Source of the DNA: a bacterium | GTDB lineage: Bacteria; Bdellovibrionota_C; UBA2361; SZUA-149; JAEUWB01 | Assembly: GCA_016786595.1 (NCBI GenBank) | Contig: JAEUWB010000048.1 | Coordinates: 1-43,757 of the forward strand | Direction: 5' to 3' | DNA: 43,757 nucleotides | Shown: positions 15,653 to 24,257 of the stretch, in pieces | How positions within the stretch are numbered: position 1 is the first letter of the stretch | Layout of the letters: every line of letters starts with the position of its first letter | Program-made: the position numbers and the translations under genes | The notes under the pieces: model-generated | What the model was told of the DNA's origin: nothing | Seen by the model: only the letters and a program-made list of their open reading frames with translations | Database searches by the model: none

Positions 15653-17422
15653 CTAGTAAGATGACTGAGATGGGTGGAGGTCAAGAATGCGGTCCTGAAG
15701 ACATGCAAGCACCTCCGTCAGCCCCTCCTTCATTAGCGCAGAGATCAGTAGCCCCCCTACTGCATTAGCTAGGGAGGCAGCTTCATGCGCCTGCAACTTG
15801 TCAACCTTATTCAACACCAACACCCGCGGCTTGTCCCCATACCCCAAAGCATTCAACGTCCCCTGCACAACCTCAATCTGCATCCGCATCTCCGGACTCG
15901 TCCCATCAACCAAATGCAACAACACATCCGCCTCATTCACCTCCTCCAACGTCGCCCTAAACGCCGTCACCAACTCCCGCGGAAGCTCCCGAATAAACCC
16001 CACCGTATCTACAAAAATCACCTCCCGACTATTCGGAAACCGCATCCTGCGACTCGACGGATCAAGCGTCGCAAAAAGCTTGTTCTCCACCAACACCGAC
16101 CCCTGCGTTAACGTATTCAACAACGTCGACTTGCCCGCATTCGTATAACCAACAATCGCAATTACCGGCACCCCACGCACCTGCCGCCGCTCCCGCCGCA
16201 ACGCCCGCTGCCGCGAAATCCCATCAATCCGCTTCTCTAAATCACTAATCCGATCCCGCACACGACGACGCCCAATCTCAAGCTTAGTCTCCCCAGGCCC
16301 ACGACCCCCAATTCCACCCGTCAACCGACTCAGTCCAGAATCTTTCTCCGTCAGCCGCGGCAAAGAATACTTTAACTGCGCAAGCTCAACCTGCAAACGC
16401 CCCTCACTCGTATTGGCACGCTGCGCAAAAATATCTAAAATCAACATACTACGATCCAAAACCTTCAACGCCGTTAAATTTGTAATCGAACGCAACTGCC
16501 CAGGACTAAGCTCCCGATCAATAATGATTAACTCCGCACCCAAATCAAGGCTATGTAAAACCAACTCCTCAAGCTTCCCCTGGCCAATCACAGTCTTTGG
16601 GTCAATCGCCTTACGCCGCTGCATCACCTTATCCAGCACCGTCACACCAGCAGTTCGCGCCAGCTCCTCTAACTCATCCATCGAATACTGAGCTTCCCGA
16701 ATCGGACATGTATATACTCCGACCAAAATTGCACCATTGGGCTTAGTTGCAACCGTCGTTTCAGCCGCTGAAGAAAAACTCTCCTCGAGCTCCGACATCA
16801 AATACTGAAAATCAATGCCAATCTGCCCAATCACCTTGCCATAGTGAATCGTGATAACTCGATCATTTGACTGCACTGATTCATTTTGCGGCGCAGTTAA
16901 GTGCGCAACACTAATCGGGCCAATGTCCCCACGATCTCCGAGCGGAACAACTGCAACTAAATCAAGCCGTAGCTTTTCTAAGTCAGTAATGAAATCGCGC
17001 GGAATTTCCAGCCCAAACGTTGACTTGCCCTGAGAAGTTCTGACCTCCTCTCGCGCCCCAGCAGCACTTAAACGCAAGATCAGTTGCTGCTCACGGGGGA
17101 GCTTCTCAATCCGGTCTTGCGCATGCGGCATAAAAACAACTAAACGCAAACGCCTCAAGCGCGCACGACTCAGACGGAAGCGTCCCAGATCTGGCAAGTA
17201 CAACCGGTCTCTACTACCAACAGCAACATGCGTGACCTTACCCTCACGCTCAATTAACAAGCCAACCTGCACGCCAAGCAACTGCGCAAGTTCGGCTGCC
17301 CGCTCAGCAAGATTTGCATCAATGATGTCCTGCGGCTCACAACGCCGACTAGCCAGCTTTTCTAAAAGCTTATACTCACTAGGACGTAGTGACTTAATTT
17401 GACCCGAAATAATTGCTTGCAT
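15653..17422 (-). CDS. hflX: GTPase HflX, long form
   Basis: HflX is a ribosome-associated GTPase that splits stalled or heat-damaged 70S ribosomes. The glycine-rich HflX domain (ILVGVYTCP...LEELARTAG...DPKTVIGQGKLEEL) sits in the middle. A coiled stretch (RRRVRDRISDLEKRIDGI) leads into the G domain, whose P-loop GYTNAGKST falls near residues 424-432. DTVGF and NKVD complete the GTP-binding set. At 589 residues it is longer than E. coli HflX because of an N-terminal extension of about 200 residues, which is common in some lineages. The coding strand of the C-terminal half is strongly G-rich (about 98 C to 33 G on the + strand over 15841-16080). Start ATG 17422. Confidence 0.93.
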   Translation of the reverse strand: MQAIISGQIKSLRPSEYKLLEKLASRRCEPQDIIDANLAERAAELAQLLGVQVGLLIEREGKVTHVAVGSRDRLYLPDLGRFRLSRARLRRLRLVVFMPHAQDRIEKLPREQQLILRLSAAGAREEVRTSQGKSTFGLEIPRDFITDLEKLRLDLVAVVPLGDRGDIGPISVAHLTAPQNESVQSNDRVITIHYGKVIGQIGIDFQYLMSELEESFSSAAETTVATKPNGAILVGVYTCPIREAQYSMDELEELARTAGVTVLDKVMQRRKAIDPKTVIGQGKLEELVLHSLDLGAELIIIDRELSPGQLRSITNLTALKVLDRSMLILDIFAQRANTSEGRLQVELAQLKYSLPRLTEKDSGLSRLTGGIGGRGPGETKLEIGRRRVRDRISDLEKRIDGISRQRALRRERRQVRGVPVIAIVGYTNAGKSTLLNTLTQGSVLVENKLFATLDPSSRRMRFPNSREVIFVDTVGFIRELPRELVTAFRATLEEVNEADVLLHLVDGTSPEMRMQIEVVQGTLNALGYGDKPRVLVLNKVDKLQAHEAASLANAVGGLLISALMKEGLTEVLACLQDRILDLHPSQSSY

Positions 17423-17696
17423 GGAACTTAATTAAACACAGATCCATAGAAGATTAAAAGCTCTGGCACAATTAGACTGGGTGCTAAAATATTTTCCGCT
17501 TTAAACCAGAGTTAGTCTAGGAGCAAAGCTCAACGAAGCTCTGATTAAGTTCGAGGTTGAGCCAAGTCCAAGGAAGCCGACCCTAATATATTTACAGGGC
17601 AAGAAGCGCACTTTATTGTTAATAAACGAGCATCGCAGAAATCTCTCGTGACGAAGAAATCGGCTCAAGATCGGACTTAAGCAGAGCTTCCCCAAA
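17423..17696. other. 274-base gap between the CobB-like gene and hflX
   Basis: No convincing gene or RNA is visible. A short inverted repeat (CTCTGG at 17461-17466 with CCAGAG at 17506-17511) lies just upstream of hflX and could be an operator or part of a leader. A 64-codon minus-strand frame at 17501-17695 has no family features or good start and is probably noncoding. Confidence 0.35.
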
Positions 17697-19109
17697 TCAC
17701 TGCCCTATAACCTGCATAGCCGCGGCCTCAATAAAAGTTTTTGCCATGCCACTATTTGCCCCCCAGTGCGCAAGCACAGAAGTACAAATCGTATTTGAAT
17801 GCGGAGAAAGTCCCTCAGTTGTAACACTTGAACCTTGACTTGGATCGAGAATTTGAAAACAGCTTAGAACTTTATCTTCAAGTCGGACGTGAAACCGTAA
17901 ATCCCTCAAGCCGCGAAACTTTGACCCCACATGAGAGATTACTGTTTCTTCAAATGAACTAACTTCAACTAAGGCCAAACGAGCTGACTCACTTTCCGGG
18001 AAATTCGACTTGGCAAGCCCAGGAAGAATTCCTAGCATTTCATAAATATCCCCCGAAGTAAGCTGCAGCTGCTTGCAGCAATAAGCAAGCGCGGTTCCTT
18101 CTGCATAAAGCGTCCCGCCGCCACTGGCAAAAGCATGAATCTCTGCACGTAAATTCGCATTATTCTGTAAATCTTGCGCATATAAATGCGGATAACCACT
18201 AGGAAGATAAATCCCTCCAATACGAGCTGGCAACTTCTGGTCGGCAAGCGGCGAGAAGGGCACTAACTCAGCCCCTTCACTGCGCAAAATGTCTAAATTA
18301 TTCTGAAATGTTAAATGAAACGCTGCGTCATCGGCAACAGCGATGCGCACACGCCGTTGTGCATTTATTTTTGGTGGAAAAGCCAATTTCAACGCCGGCG
18401 CTGCATCTGCAATCGAGCGCACTTGGCCTACATCAACGCCGCGCTCAACCAAATCTGCCGCATGCACAATTTTACTGCGGCTAATCAAGCTTGGCACTGC
18501 AGGTGCACGCCCATATTCTTTTCCCGCTAAGAGATCGGAATCCCCAATGAAGATTGAACCTAGATAAGGTATGCTCCCCAGCGACTCGACAGCACGACGA
18601 ATTACTTGTTCATGCTTATCGTCAAGAATATGCGAACAAATAATCCCTGCAAATTTCAACTCGCGGTCGTAATTAATAAATCCACTAACAAGCGCCTTAA
18701 TTCCCTCGGCATATTGCTTCGCATTGACCACTAAAATCACTGGTGTTTCAGTTAATAACGCAAAATCGGCTAAATTCTTCACCGCAGCATCAGCTTGATA
18801 CGAATCAAAGATTCCAATATCGCCTTCAATCACCAGCAAATCTGTGCCCAACGACAAAGTCCCGAGCGAATCGAGCAACTGCGGCAGACTTAAAATCCAC
18901 GGGTCAAGTGAATGCGAGAGCCGACCAATGACTCGCCGATGAAAAGTGGTTTCGACTAGTCCATGTCCAATCCGCGCTGCGGCAACACTTTGTCCCTTAC
19001 GCTTAAGGACCGCAAGTAAGCCCAGCACTGCTGAACTTGTCCCTGCCCCCCTGGAGGCACCGGCAAGTAGCACTCGCGATAGAGGTCTCAGCGTTTGTTC
19101 ATGGGACAT
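17697..19109 (-). CDS. CobB/CbiA-like cobyrinate a,c-diamide synthase homologue, active sites degenerate
   Basis: At 470 residues the protein aligns with CobB/CbiA over its whole length: an N-terminal P-loop amidoligase part, then a class I glutamine amidotransferase part (AVADDAAFHLTFQNNLDIL, ELVPFSPLADQKLP, GGIYLPSGYPHLYAQDL). Both catalytic centres look broken. The P-loop reads GASRGAGTSS (17-26), with Thr where GKT/GKS needs Lys. The glutaminase nucleophile site reads YAEGTALAY (334-342) instead of YAECGG. The final His (VLAHWGAN) remains. No other cobalamin gene is present, so a cobyrinate role is doubtful; it may bind a related ligand or be decaying. It begins three bases after the stop codon of the methyltransferase gene, so the two are likely co-transcribed. 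Confidence 0.75.
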   Translation of the reverse strand: MSHEQTLRPLSRVLLAGASRGAGTSSAVLGLLAVLKRKGQSVAAARIGHGLVETTFHRRVIGRLSHSLDPWILSLPQLLDSLGTLSLGTDLLVIEGDIGIFDSYQADAAVKNLADFALLTETPVILVVNAKQYAEGIKALVSGFINYDRELKFAGIICSHILDDKHEQVIRRAVESLGSIPYLGSIFIGDSDLLAGKEYGRAPAVPSLISRSKIVHAADLVERGVDVGQVRSIADAAPALKLAFPPKINAQRRVRIAVADDAAFHLTFQNNLDILRSEGAELVPFSPLADQKLPARIGGIYLPSGYPHLYAQDLQNNANLRAEIHAFASGGGTLYAEGTALAYCCKQLQLTSGDIYEMLGILPGLAKSNFPESESARLALVEVSSFEETVISHVGSKFRGLRDLRFHVRLEDKVLSCFQILDPSQGSSVTTEGLSPHSNTICTSVLAHWGANSGMAKTFIEAAAMQVIGQ

Positions 19110-19112
19110 AGA

Positions 19113-20339
19113 TTATGATTTTGCTTTACGCGCAATTGTCGTACGTGCAGAGCACTTCAAGACGACGAGGCGGTTTGTATTTGTTCCCTTTTTATTGTTC
19201 TCAACTTTGAAGCAGTTTGCAAGTTTTGTAAATTGCTGCTGATTTACTAAAATCTCAGAAACGATTAAGCGTTTCCCGTCTCGACGCACTTCACTTGCAG
19301 CCTCAGCAACTATTTCATCGAGGTAAATAGTCTTCCCGTCTTGCTCGACTTCACCGACTTCAATAATCGCAAAGCTTCCGGGCTTTAATACTCGTGACAT
19401 TTCTTGAAGCACGCCCGTAATAAACTCCTTCCACTCCGCAATCGAGCGTGACATTACGAGATTCTCTCTAAACGCCTTCTGTTCCACTCCGGAAAACCAA
19501 CATTCGAGCCAATTATCCAGCAAATAGTCAACTTTATCGAGAAATGGCGGTGAAGTTACAATCAAATCAACGGAATTTGTCGGGATCGAGCTGAGATTCC
19601 GTGAATCCGAGACCGCATAAAAATTAGCGCTCGCAGCATGAAAAAAGTCCTGAGAAAATCCGTCACGAAGCGCTTGTGCACATTTGCGAATTATTCGTGG
19701 CGCAATTGGTCGATATTCAGGTTCTTGGTGGCGCTTTAAATTAATTGCTTGTTGGCGCTGCGGTGGAATTGAAATTTGCGGAAATGAGTATACAGAGAAA
19801 AATCCTGGAGAGTGCCCATGTAAACGTGAAAGCGCGAGCAGTTCAATAAAACGGTTTACGCGATCGCGATTCTTTTTTAAAAATGCTTTTAAGTTAAGCA
19901 TTTCACGGTATGTATCGGGGTGGTAAAATGGAGCAAAGTTCTCCTGATAGCCAGTCAAATCAACAGGTCGCCGAAAATCTACATCATTTAACCTTAATAC
20001 GACTTCATCCAGCCGCGCAGGCTGAGTTTTTGCCTGCGCCATTAAGACAGCCAGCGGGTTTACATCAGTTGCCCAACCAACCCGCCCCAGCAAATTCGCC
20101 TGCAAAACAGTGGTTCCGCGCCCACAAAATGGGTCTAAAACGACCGCTCCGGGCTTAGAATAACGACGAATACAAAAGTCCGGTAATTCGGGTTTAAAAC
20201 TTGCGCGATAGCTAACAATATAATGCAATGAATGCATTTGTCTTTGCTCAGCGGTCCAAAGTTCCCCGACAAAACGCTTAAAACCTTTCTCTGTTTCGAT
20301 TGGGTCAGCTACCAATGATAATGAACGTTTACTTGCCAC
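19113..20339 (-). CDS. DNA methyltransferase, N4-cytosine/N6-adenine type (orphan)
   Basis: This 408-residue amino-methyltransferase has the SAM-binding motif DPFCGRGTT (69-77) before the catalytic motif TSPPF (262-266), with about 185 residues between them. That order is that of the alpha class. SPP-type catalytic motifs occur in N4-cytosine enzymes and some beta-class adenine enzymes, so the modified base cannot be fixed. A later segment (ITGVLQEMSRVLKPGSFAIIEVG) is typical of methylase folds. Start is GTG 20339. No restriction endonuclease or specificity gene is nearby, so it is either an orphan regulatory methylase or acts on another substrate. It is likely co-transcribed with the CobB-like gene. 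Confidence 0.82.
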   Translation of the reverse strand: MASKRSLSLVADPIETEKGFKRFVGELWTAEQRQMHSLHYIVSYRASFKPELPDFCIRRYSKPGAVVLDPFCGRGTTVLQANLLGRVGWATDVNPLAVLMAQAKTQPARLDEVVLRLNDVDFRRPVDLTGYQENFAPFYHPDTYREMLNLKAFLKKNRDRVNRFIELLALSRLHGHSPGFFSVYSFPQISIPPQRQQAINLKRHQEPEYRPIAPRIIRKCAQALRDGFSQDFFHAASANFYAVSDSRNLSSIPTNSVDLIVTSPPFLDKVDYLLDNWLECWFSGVEQKAFRENLVMSRSIAEWKEFITGVLQEMSRVLKPGSFAIIEVGEVEQDGKTIYLDEIVAEAASEVRRDGKRLIVSEILVNQQQFTKLANCFKVENNKKGTNTNRLVVLKCSARTTIARKAKS

Positions 20340-20560
20340 AAAAAATTTTCCCCTTAGTCACACACCGCCGTTACCTGTCACCGCGGAATCACAACCCTGC
20401 ATCCGCAGAAAGACAAGTCTGTCACTTTGCTGTTGCTAACTTCGATGCAAACGCAAAAGTAAGTGTACGCTAGCGAAGGATTTTAACTTTCGCACCAAGT
20501 AAACTAGATTAAAGTTTGGTACTGTACTAGGAAATTATTTTCGCAAAATGACGTAAGTAG
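20340..20560. other. 221-base gap, no feature recognised
   Basis: This gap lies upstream of the minus-strand methyltransferase gene and downstream of thiD, so it should hold the methyltransferase promoter and possibly a terminator. I see neither a T-tailed hairpin nor an RNA gene. Confidence 0.3.
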
Positions 20561-21358
20561 TTAGCTTCGTTCAAAGAAGTGATCGATCGGACCAAAGCCC
20601 TGTCCTAAATTTCTTTCGCTTGAAGCTTTAAGTGCGTTAAAAACAAACTGCTTGGCTCCACGCACTGCTTCTTCAAGTGACTTACCCTTAGCACGTAGTG
20701 CTGTGATTGCAGCAGCTAAGCTGCAGCCAGTTCCGTGAGTATTTTTGGTTTTAATCCGTGGCAAAGAAAGTTCGAAAACGCTTGTGCCGTCTGAAAAATA
20801 ATCTACAGCTAAATCCCCAGTGGCATGTCCACCTTTAAGTAAAACTGCCCTTGCACCAAGGGCGTGCAAAGCTGCAAGCGCTGCTTTTGGCTCATTTGCT
20901 AGCACTTCCTCATCAAAACCAAGCAAATAAGCCGCTTCTGGAAGATTTGGGGTAATGATTTCAGCCAATGGAAAGAGTTCGGATTTAAGCACCGAGAGTG
21001 CGTTGGGCTCAATTAATTTAGCGCCACTCGTGGCCACGCAAACTGGATCTAAAATGTAAGACTTTGGACCCTGCGTCTTAATTGCCTGTGCAACAGCAGC
21101 AATAATTTCAGCAGTACTCAGCATCCCAGTTTTTGCTGCATGAATTGAGAAATCAGCATAAAGCGCCTGCAATTGGCTGATGATATGTTCAATTGGCAAA
21201 TTGTGGACTGCTGTCACCGCACAAGTGTTTTGCGAAGTCACTGCAGTAATTGCAGTGACTCCGTATACACCAAGTGCAGAAAATGTTTTTAAGTCGGCTT
21301 GAATTCCTGCGCCCGCCCCGCTGTCAGAACCAGCGATTGTAAGCGCAACTGGATGCAT
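20561..21358 (-). CDS. thiD: hydroxymethylpyrimidine/phosphomethylpyrimidine kinase
   Basis: ThiD phosphorylates HMP and HMP-phosphate in thiamine synthesis. The N-terminal IAGSDSGAGAGIQADLKT (8-25) and the C-terminal anion-hole motif NTHGTGCSLAAAI are diagnostic of the ribokinase-like ThiD family, and 265 residues is the usual length. Its ATG overlaps the infA stop codon by one base (TAATG), a classic coupled junction, so it is translated from the infA transcript. No other thi gene is present. Confidence 0.95.
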   Translation of the reverse strand: MHPVALTIAGSDSGAGAGIQADLKTFSALGVYGVTAITAVTSQNTCAVTAVHNLPIEHIISQLQALYADFSIHAAKTGMLSTAEIIAAVAQAIKTQGPKSYILDPVCVATSGAKLIEPNALSVLKSELFPLAEIITPNLPEAAYLLGFDEEVLANEPKAALAALHALGARAVLLKGGHATGDLAVDYFSDGTSVFELSLPRIKTKNTHGTGCSLAAAITALRAKGKSLEEAVRGAKQFVFNALKASSERNLGQGFGPIDHFFERS

Positions 21359-21621
21359 TAAAGCTCTTCAAACTCAGTGTTCTCAGTGGATGCTCCGGGA
21401 GGCTGTTTATAACGTCGGATAATACGTCCACGCGTTAAATCATAAGGAGAAATTTGCACACGCACATGATCCCCTGGCAGCACGCGAATATAAAAACGCC
21501 GCATTTTGCCCGCTAAATAAGCTAATAGTTCGTGGCCGTTTTCGCACTGGACGCGAAAAGTTGTATTCGGAAAGCACTCTTTAACAACGCCATCAAGTTC
21601 TATCTGATCGTCTTTACCCAT
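21358..21621 (-). CDS. infA: translation initiation factor IF-1
   Basis: IF-1 occupies the ribosomal A site during initiation. The OB-fold sequence is obvious ([27 protein letters not shown]... GKMRR... [27 protein letters not shown]). The protein has 87 residues against about 72 in most bacteria; the surplus is a short Pro/Glu/Thr-rich tail after the conserved YK. It sits between a Gly/Asn/Arg-rich protein gene (14-base gap) and thiD (one-base overlap), rather than in a ribosomal protein cluster. Confidence 0.96.
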   Translation of the reverse strand: MGKDDQIELDGVVKECFPNTTFRVQCENGHELLAYLAGKMRRFYIRVLPGDHVRVQISPYDLTRGRIIRRYKQPPGASTENTEFEEL

Positions 21622-21635
21622 TGAATGCTTCCTCG

Positions 21636-21935
21636 CTATACGTCTTCGTTATCTGCTGATTGGTCAGCATTGGTTTGATCATTTTGAAAGGATTCACTTT
21701 CACTATTGTAGTTTCCATTTGCGTTATCGCCCGCAATCATCCGTCCAGGACCACGCCGGCGATGGTTATTAGCATGCCTGCCGCGTCCACCTCCGTTATT
21801 ATTGCGATAATTGTTGCGGCCCTCCGAGCGGCCACCACCGTTGCTACTGCGGCCTTGACTGCCGTTGCCGTTTAAATTTGCATCGGGCAACGAGTGCGCC
21901 GTAAGTGGTATATAGCCAGGGGGTAATTTATTCAT
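21636..21935 (-). CDS. Gly/Asn/Arg-rich disordered protein, RGG-like
   Basis: This is a 99-residue low-complexity protein. After an ordinary start ([21 protein letters not shown]) it becomes a run of Gly, Asn, Arg and Ser ([20 protein letters not shown], then [21 protein letters not shown]), ending in an acidic Ser/Asn/Asp tail. Such RGG/GR-rich tracts commonly bind RNA without folding. It lies 14 bases upstream of infA on the same strand, so it is probably made together with IF-1 and may work in translation or RNA handling. Family unknown. It is unlikely to be spurious because it keeps an open frame and is tightly spaced to infA. Confidence 0.6.
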   Translation of the reverse strand: MNKLPPGYIPLTAHSLPDANLNGNGSQGRSSNGGGRSEGRNNYRNNNGGGRGRHANNHRRRGPGRMIAGDNANGNYNSESESFQNDQTNADQSADNEDV

Positions 21936-22014
21936 ATTTCACATCATTCCTTCACAAATTAAAAAACTAATGCAGATTTAATTTCAGACTCAGTTAATCC
22001 ATGTTCGACGCGGA

Positions 22015-22986
22015 CTAGGATGCTCCAATGCTGCGGTACTTCTGGTAACGCTTTTCCACTAACTCTGTGGCGCTATAGCGTTTGAGGTCATTTAAGTGCT
22101 TAATAATCACTTGCTCGAGGAGCAATGCTGCTTGGTCGTGGTCACGATGTGCCCCGCCCGGCGGCTCCTTAACAATTTCGTCGACAATCGCAGTTTCAAG
22201 CAATGACTGCGCAGTTACTTTAAGTGACTCGGCAGCAACCTTGGCATATTCGCCAACATTTTCCGCCTCGCTTTTACCCCAAAGTATTGCAGCACAGCCC
22301 TCTGGCGTAATCACTGAGTAAGTTGCATTTTCCATCATGAGCAATCGATCGCAAACACCTAAGGCCAAAGCTCCGCCGCTGCCACCCTCACCAATTACAA
22401 TCGAAACGATCGGCGTCTTTAATCCTGCAAGCACAATTAAGCTGCGCGCAATCGATTCTGCCTGACCACGTTCTTCAGCTTCAAGCCCAGGATATGCTCC
22501 TTGGGTGTCGATAAATAATAAGAGCGGTAATTTAAACTTCTCAGCAAGCTTAAAAAGTCGCTGCGCCTTACGATTACCTTCCGGCTGAGGCATGCCAAAG
22601 TTCCGGGCAATTCGCTCTTGAGTAGTTCGTCCACGTTGGTGGCCAACAACCATCACAGGCTCATTATTGATTTTGCCGATTCCACCGACAATTGCTCCAT
22701 CATCAGCAAACGCTCGGTCACCGTGGAGCTCCGTAAAATCTTCGATAAAACGCGCAACATAGTCCAGCGTAAAGGGTCGTAAAAAGTGCCGGCACAGACG
22801 CACGCGCTGATAAGCGGTAAGGTTGTCATAAACATCAGAACGCGTTTTTTCGAGTTTGCGCTCTAAACGTTCCATCTCGGCAATCCTACTATGATCGCCC
22901 CCTTCCACTTCTACGCGTAATCTTGAAATCTGCTGTTCTAATTCAACAACAGGCTGTTCAAAGTCGAGAAACTGACTAAAGTCCAA
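22015..22986 (-). CDS. accA: acetyl-CoA carboxylase carboxyltransferase subunit alpha
   Basis: AccA and AccD together transfer the carboxyl group from biotin to acetyl-CoA, the first step of fatty acid synthesis. The N-terminal FLDFEQPVVELEQQI matches the start of E. coli AccA closely. That supports a TTG start at 22986, with AGGA about ten bases upstream; a frame stop lies five codons further up. Core motifs ELHGDRAFADDGAIVGG, GHQRGRTTQERIARNFG, FIDTQGAYPG and GEGGSGGALALG are intact. Length 323 is normal. accD is not in the window. Confidence 0.96.
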   Translation of the reverse strand: MDFSQFLDFEQPVVELEQQISRLRVEVEGGDHSRIAEMERLERKLEKTRSDVYDNLTAYQRVRLCRHFLRPFTLDYVARFIEDFTELHGDRAFADDGAIVGGIGKINNEPVMVVGHQRGRTTQERIARNFGMPQPEGNRKAQRLFKLAEKFKLPLLLFIDTQGAYPGLEAEERGQAESIARSLIVLAGLKTPIVSIVIGEGGSGGALALGVCDRLLMMENATYSVITPEGCAAILWGKSEAENVGEYAKVAAESLKVTAQSLLETAIVDEIVKEPPGGAHRDHDQAALLLEQVIIKHLNDLKRYSATELVEKRYQKYRSIGAS

Positions 22987-23048
22987 GCAGTAAATTTCCT
23001 AAATCAAATTAATAAGGTGTTTTGATTTTCTTATTGGCTGCGAAATAA

Positions 23049-23065
23049 GCAATCCTACGGATTGC
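23049..23065 (-). terminator. short hairpin downstream of miaA (weak terminator candidate)
   Basis: GCAATCC (23049-23055) pairs perfectly with GGATTGC (23059-23065) over a three-base loop. On the minus strand it is followed by TTATTTCG, a poor uridine tract. It lies in the 200-base gap between miaA and accA. Confidence 0.35.
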
Positions 23066-23187
23066 AGCATCGCAGCGATTACACGCTGGAAAACATCGGT
23101 GTGAGTAACCAGCTAAAAAGTAATTGTTCAAACTTGGGTCGAAGGTTAACGATAAGTCAGGAGAAACGCAACTTGCCAACTTACACA

Positions 23188-24240
23188 TCAAAACAACTCT
23201 TCCCCGAAGGCGCTAACCCCTTGATATCTAAGGATATTTTCCCCTGCTCGACGATCCGCTGCGGAGATAATTTCGAGTTCCCGCAGTAAAAATTTTTCAA
23301 AATCGACCTTAGAGTTTAAGTTTACTAGCTGCAAATTTTCAGTGACGATCTCCCAGCCAAGTGTTTGCGGCTGATGCCGCCACCAAGTCAGCTGGCGCTT
23401 AGCAAAATTGCGTGAATGTTTTTTGATCAGTTCAAGCATTTCATCTTTTGAAATTTTCTCGTCCAAATACTGTAGCACTTCTTTGTAGCCAATCGCTTCG
23501 AGCGGTTTAATCTTTCGCCCCCACCGGTCAATTAATCCTTGAACTTCGTTGATCAAGCCGGACTCAAGCATTTGATCCACACGGCTCTCAATCCGTTGGT
23601 ATAAAGCTTCGCGATCCGGCAGCAAGGCCACAACAAGAGCATTGAGATCTGCTTTGGTATTTGTCGTATTTGCTACTTCGTTAAATGAAGTTTTTGCTGC
23701 AAAGCTTAAAATCAAGGAACGTCGGATGCGCTTTAAATCATGTGGGTCAAGACTTGCTGCGCGCACAGGATCCTTTGCCGCTAAGAATTCGTGCATTTTT
23801 TCACTAAATTCATGGCGGGTCGGGCAATCAATCGCAAAACGCTCTTCAATCTCAAGTACTGTTTTTTCAGCTGTGTTAAGTTGATTTTCGCCAATCTCGG
23901 CCTCATTAAAAAAAGGGCTTAAAAGAGCCCGCAGGTAGAGTCCCGATCCACCGACAACAATCGGTAATTTTTTGCGCTGCCAAGTCGCTTCAAGCTCGGC
24001 TAAGCATAATTCTCGGAATTTCCCAGCACTGATCTGCTCGTCTGGGCTTAAGACAGAAAGTAATTTATAGCGCTCTCTAGTTTTCGCGTCGGGCTTTGCA
24101 CTCCCGATATCAAAGCCTTGATAGATTTGCACAGCATCTGCATTAATCAGCTGAGCATTAAATTTCTCACAAAGCGCCTCCGCTAAAGCGCTCTTACCAG
24201 AAGCAGTCGGGCCGGTGATCACAAGAGCTGTTCTTTTCAT
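23188..24240 (-). CDS. miaA: tRNA dimethylallyltransferase
   Basis: MiaA adds the dimethylallyl group to A37 of tRNAs reading UNN codons. The P-loop TGPTASGKS (9-17) and the substrate motif LINADAVQIYQGFDIGSAKP (35-54) are diagnostic. GGSGLYLRALL, the Arg-rich RIRRSL region and the C-terminal KRQLTWWR follow. At 350 residues it is slightly longer than typical. It begins 17 bases after the mutL stop on the same strand, the usual mutL-miaA neighbourhood. Confidence 0.96.
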   Translation of the reverse strand: MKRTALVITGPTASGKSALAEALCEKFNAQLINADAVQIYQGFDIGSAKPDAKTRERYKLLSVLSPDEQISAGKFRELCLAELEATWQRKKLPIVVGGSGLYLRALLSPFFNEAEIGENQLNTAEKTVLEIEERFAIDCPTRHEFSEKMHEFLAAKDPVRAASLDPHDLKRIRRSLILSFAAKTSFNEVANTTNTKADLNALVVALLPDREALYQRIESRVDQMLESGLINEVQGLIDRWGRKIKPLEAIGYKEVLQYLDEKISKDEMLELIKKHSRNFAKRQLTWWRHQPQTLGWEIVTENLQLVNLNSKVDFEKFLLRELEIISAADRRAGENILRYQGVSAFGEELF

Positions 24241-24257
24241 GCAGTGAATAGTGCTAA

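Noticed and set aside
15785-16148. Two plus-strand frames rich in His, Arg and Pro opposite hflX
   Set aside because: They arise from the extreme C-richness of the strand opposite hflX. hflX itself is complete and conserved there.
17501-17695. 64-codon minus-strand frame between the CobB-like gene and hflX
   Set aside because: No family features, no good ribosome-binding site and cysteine/arginine-rich random-looking sequence.
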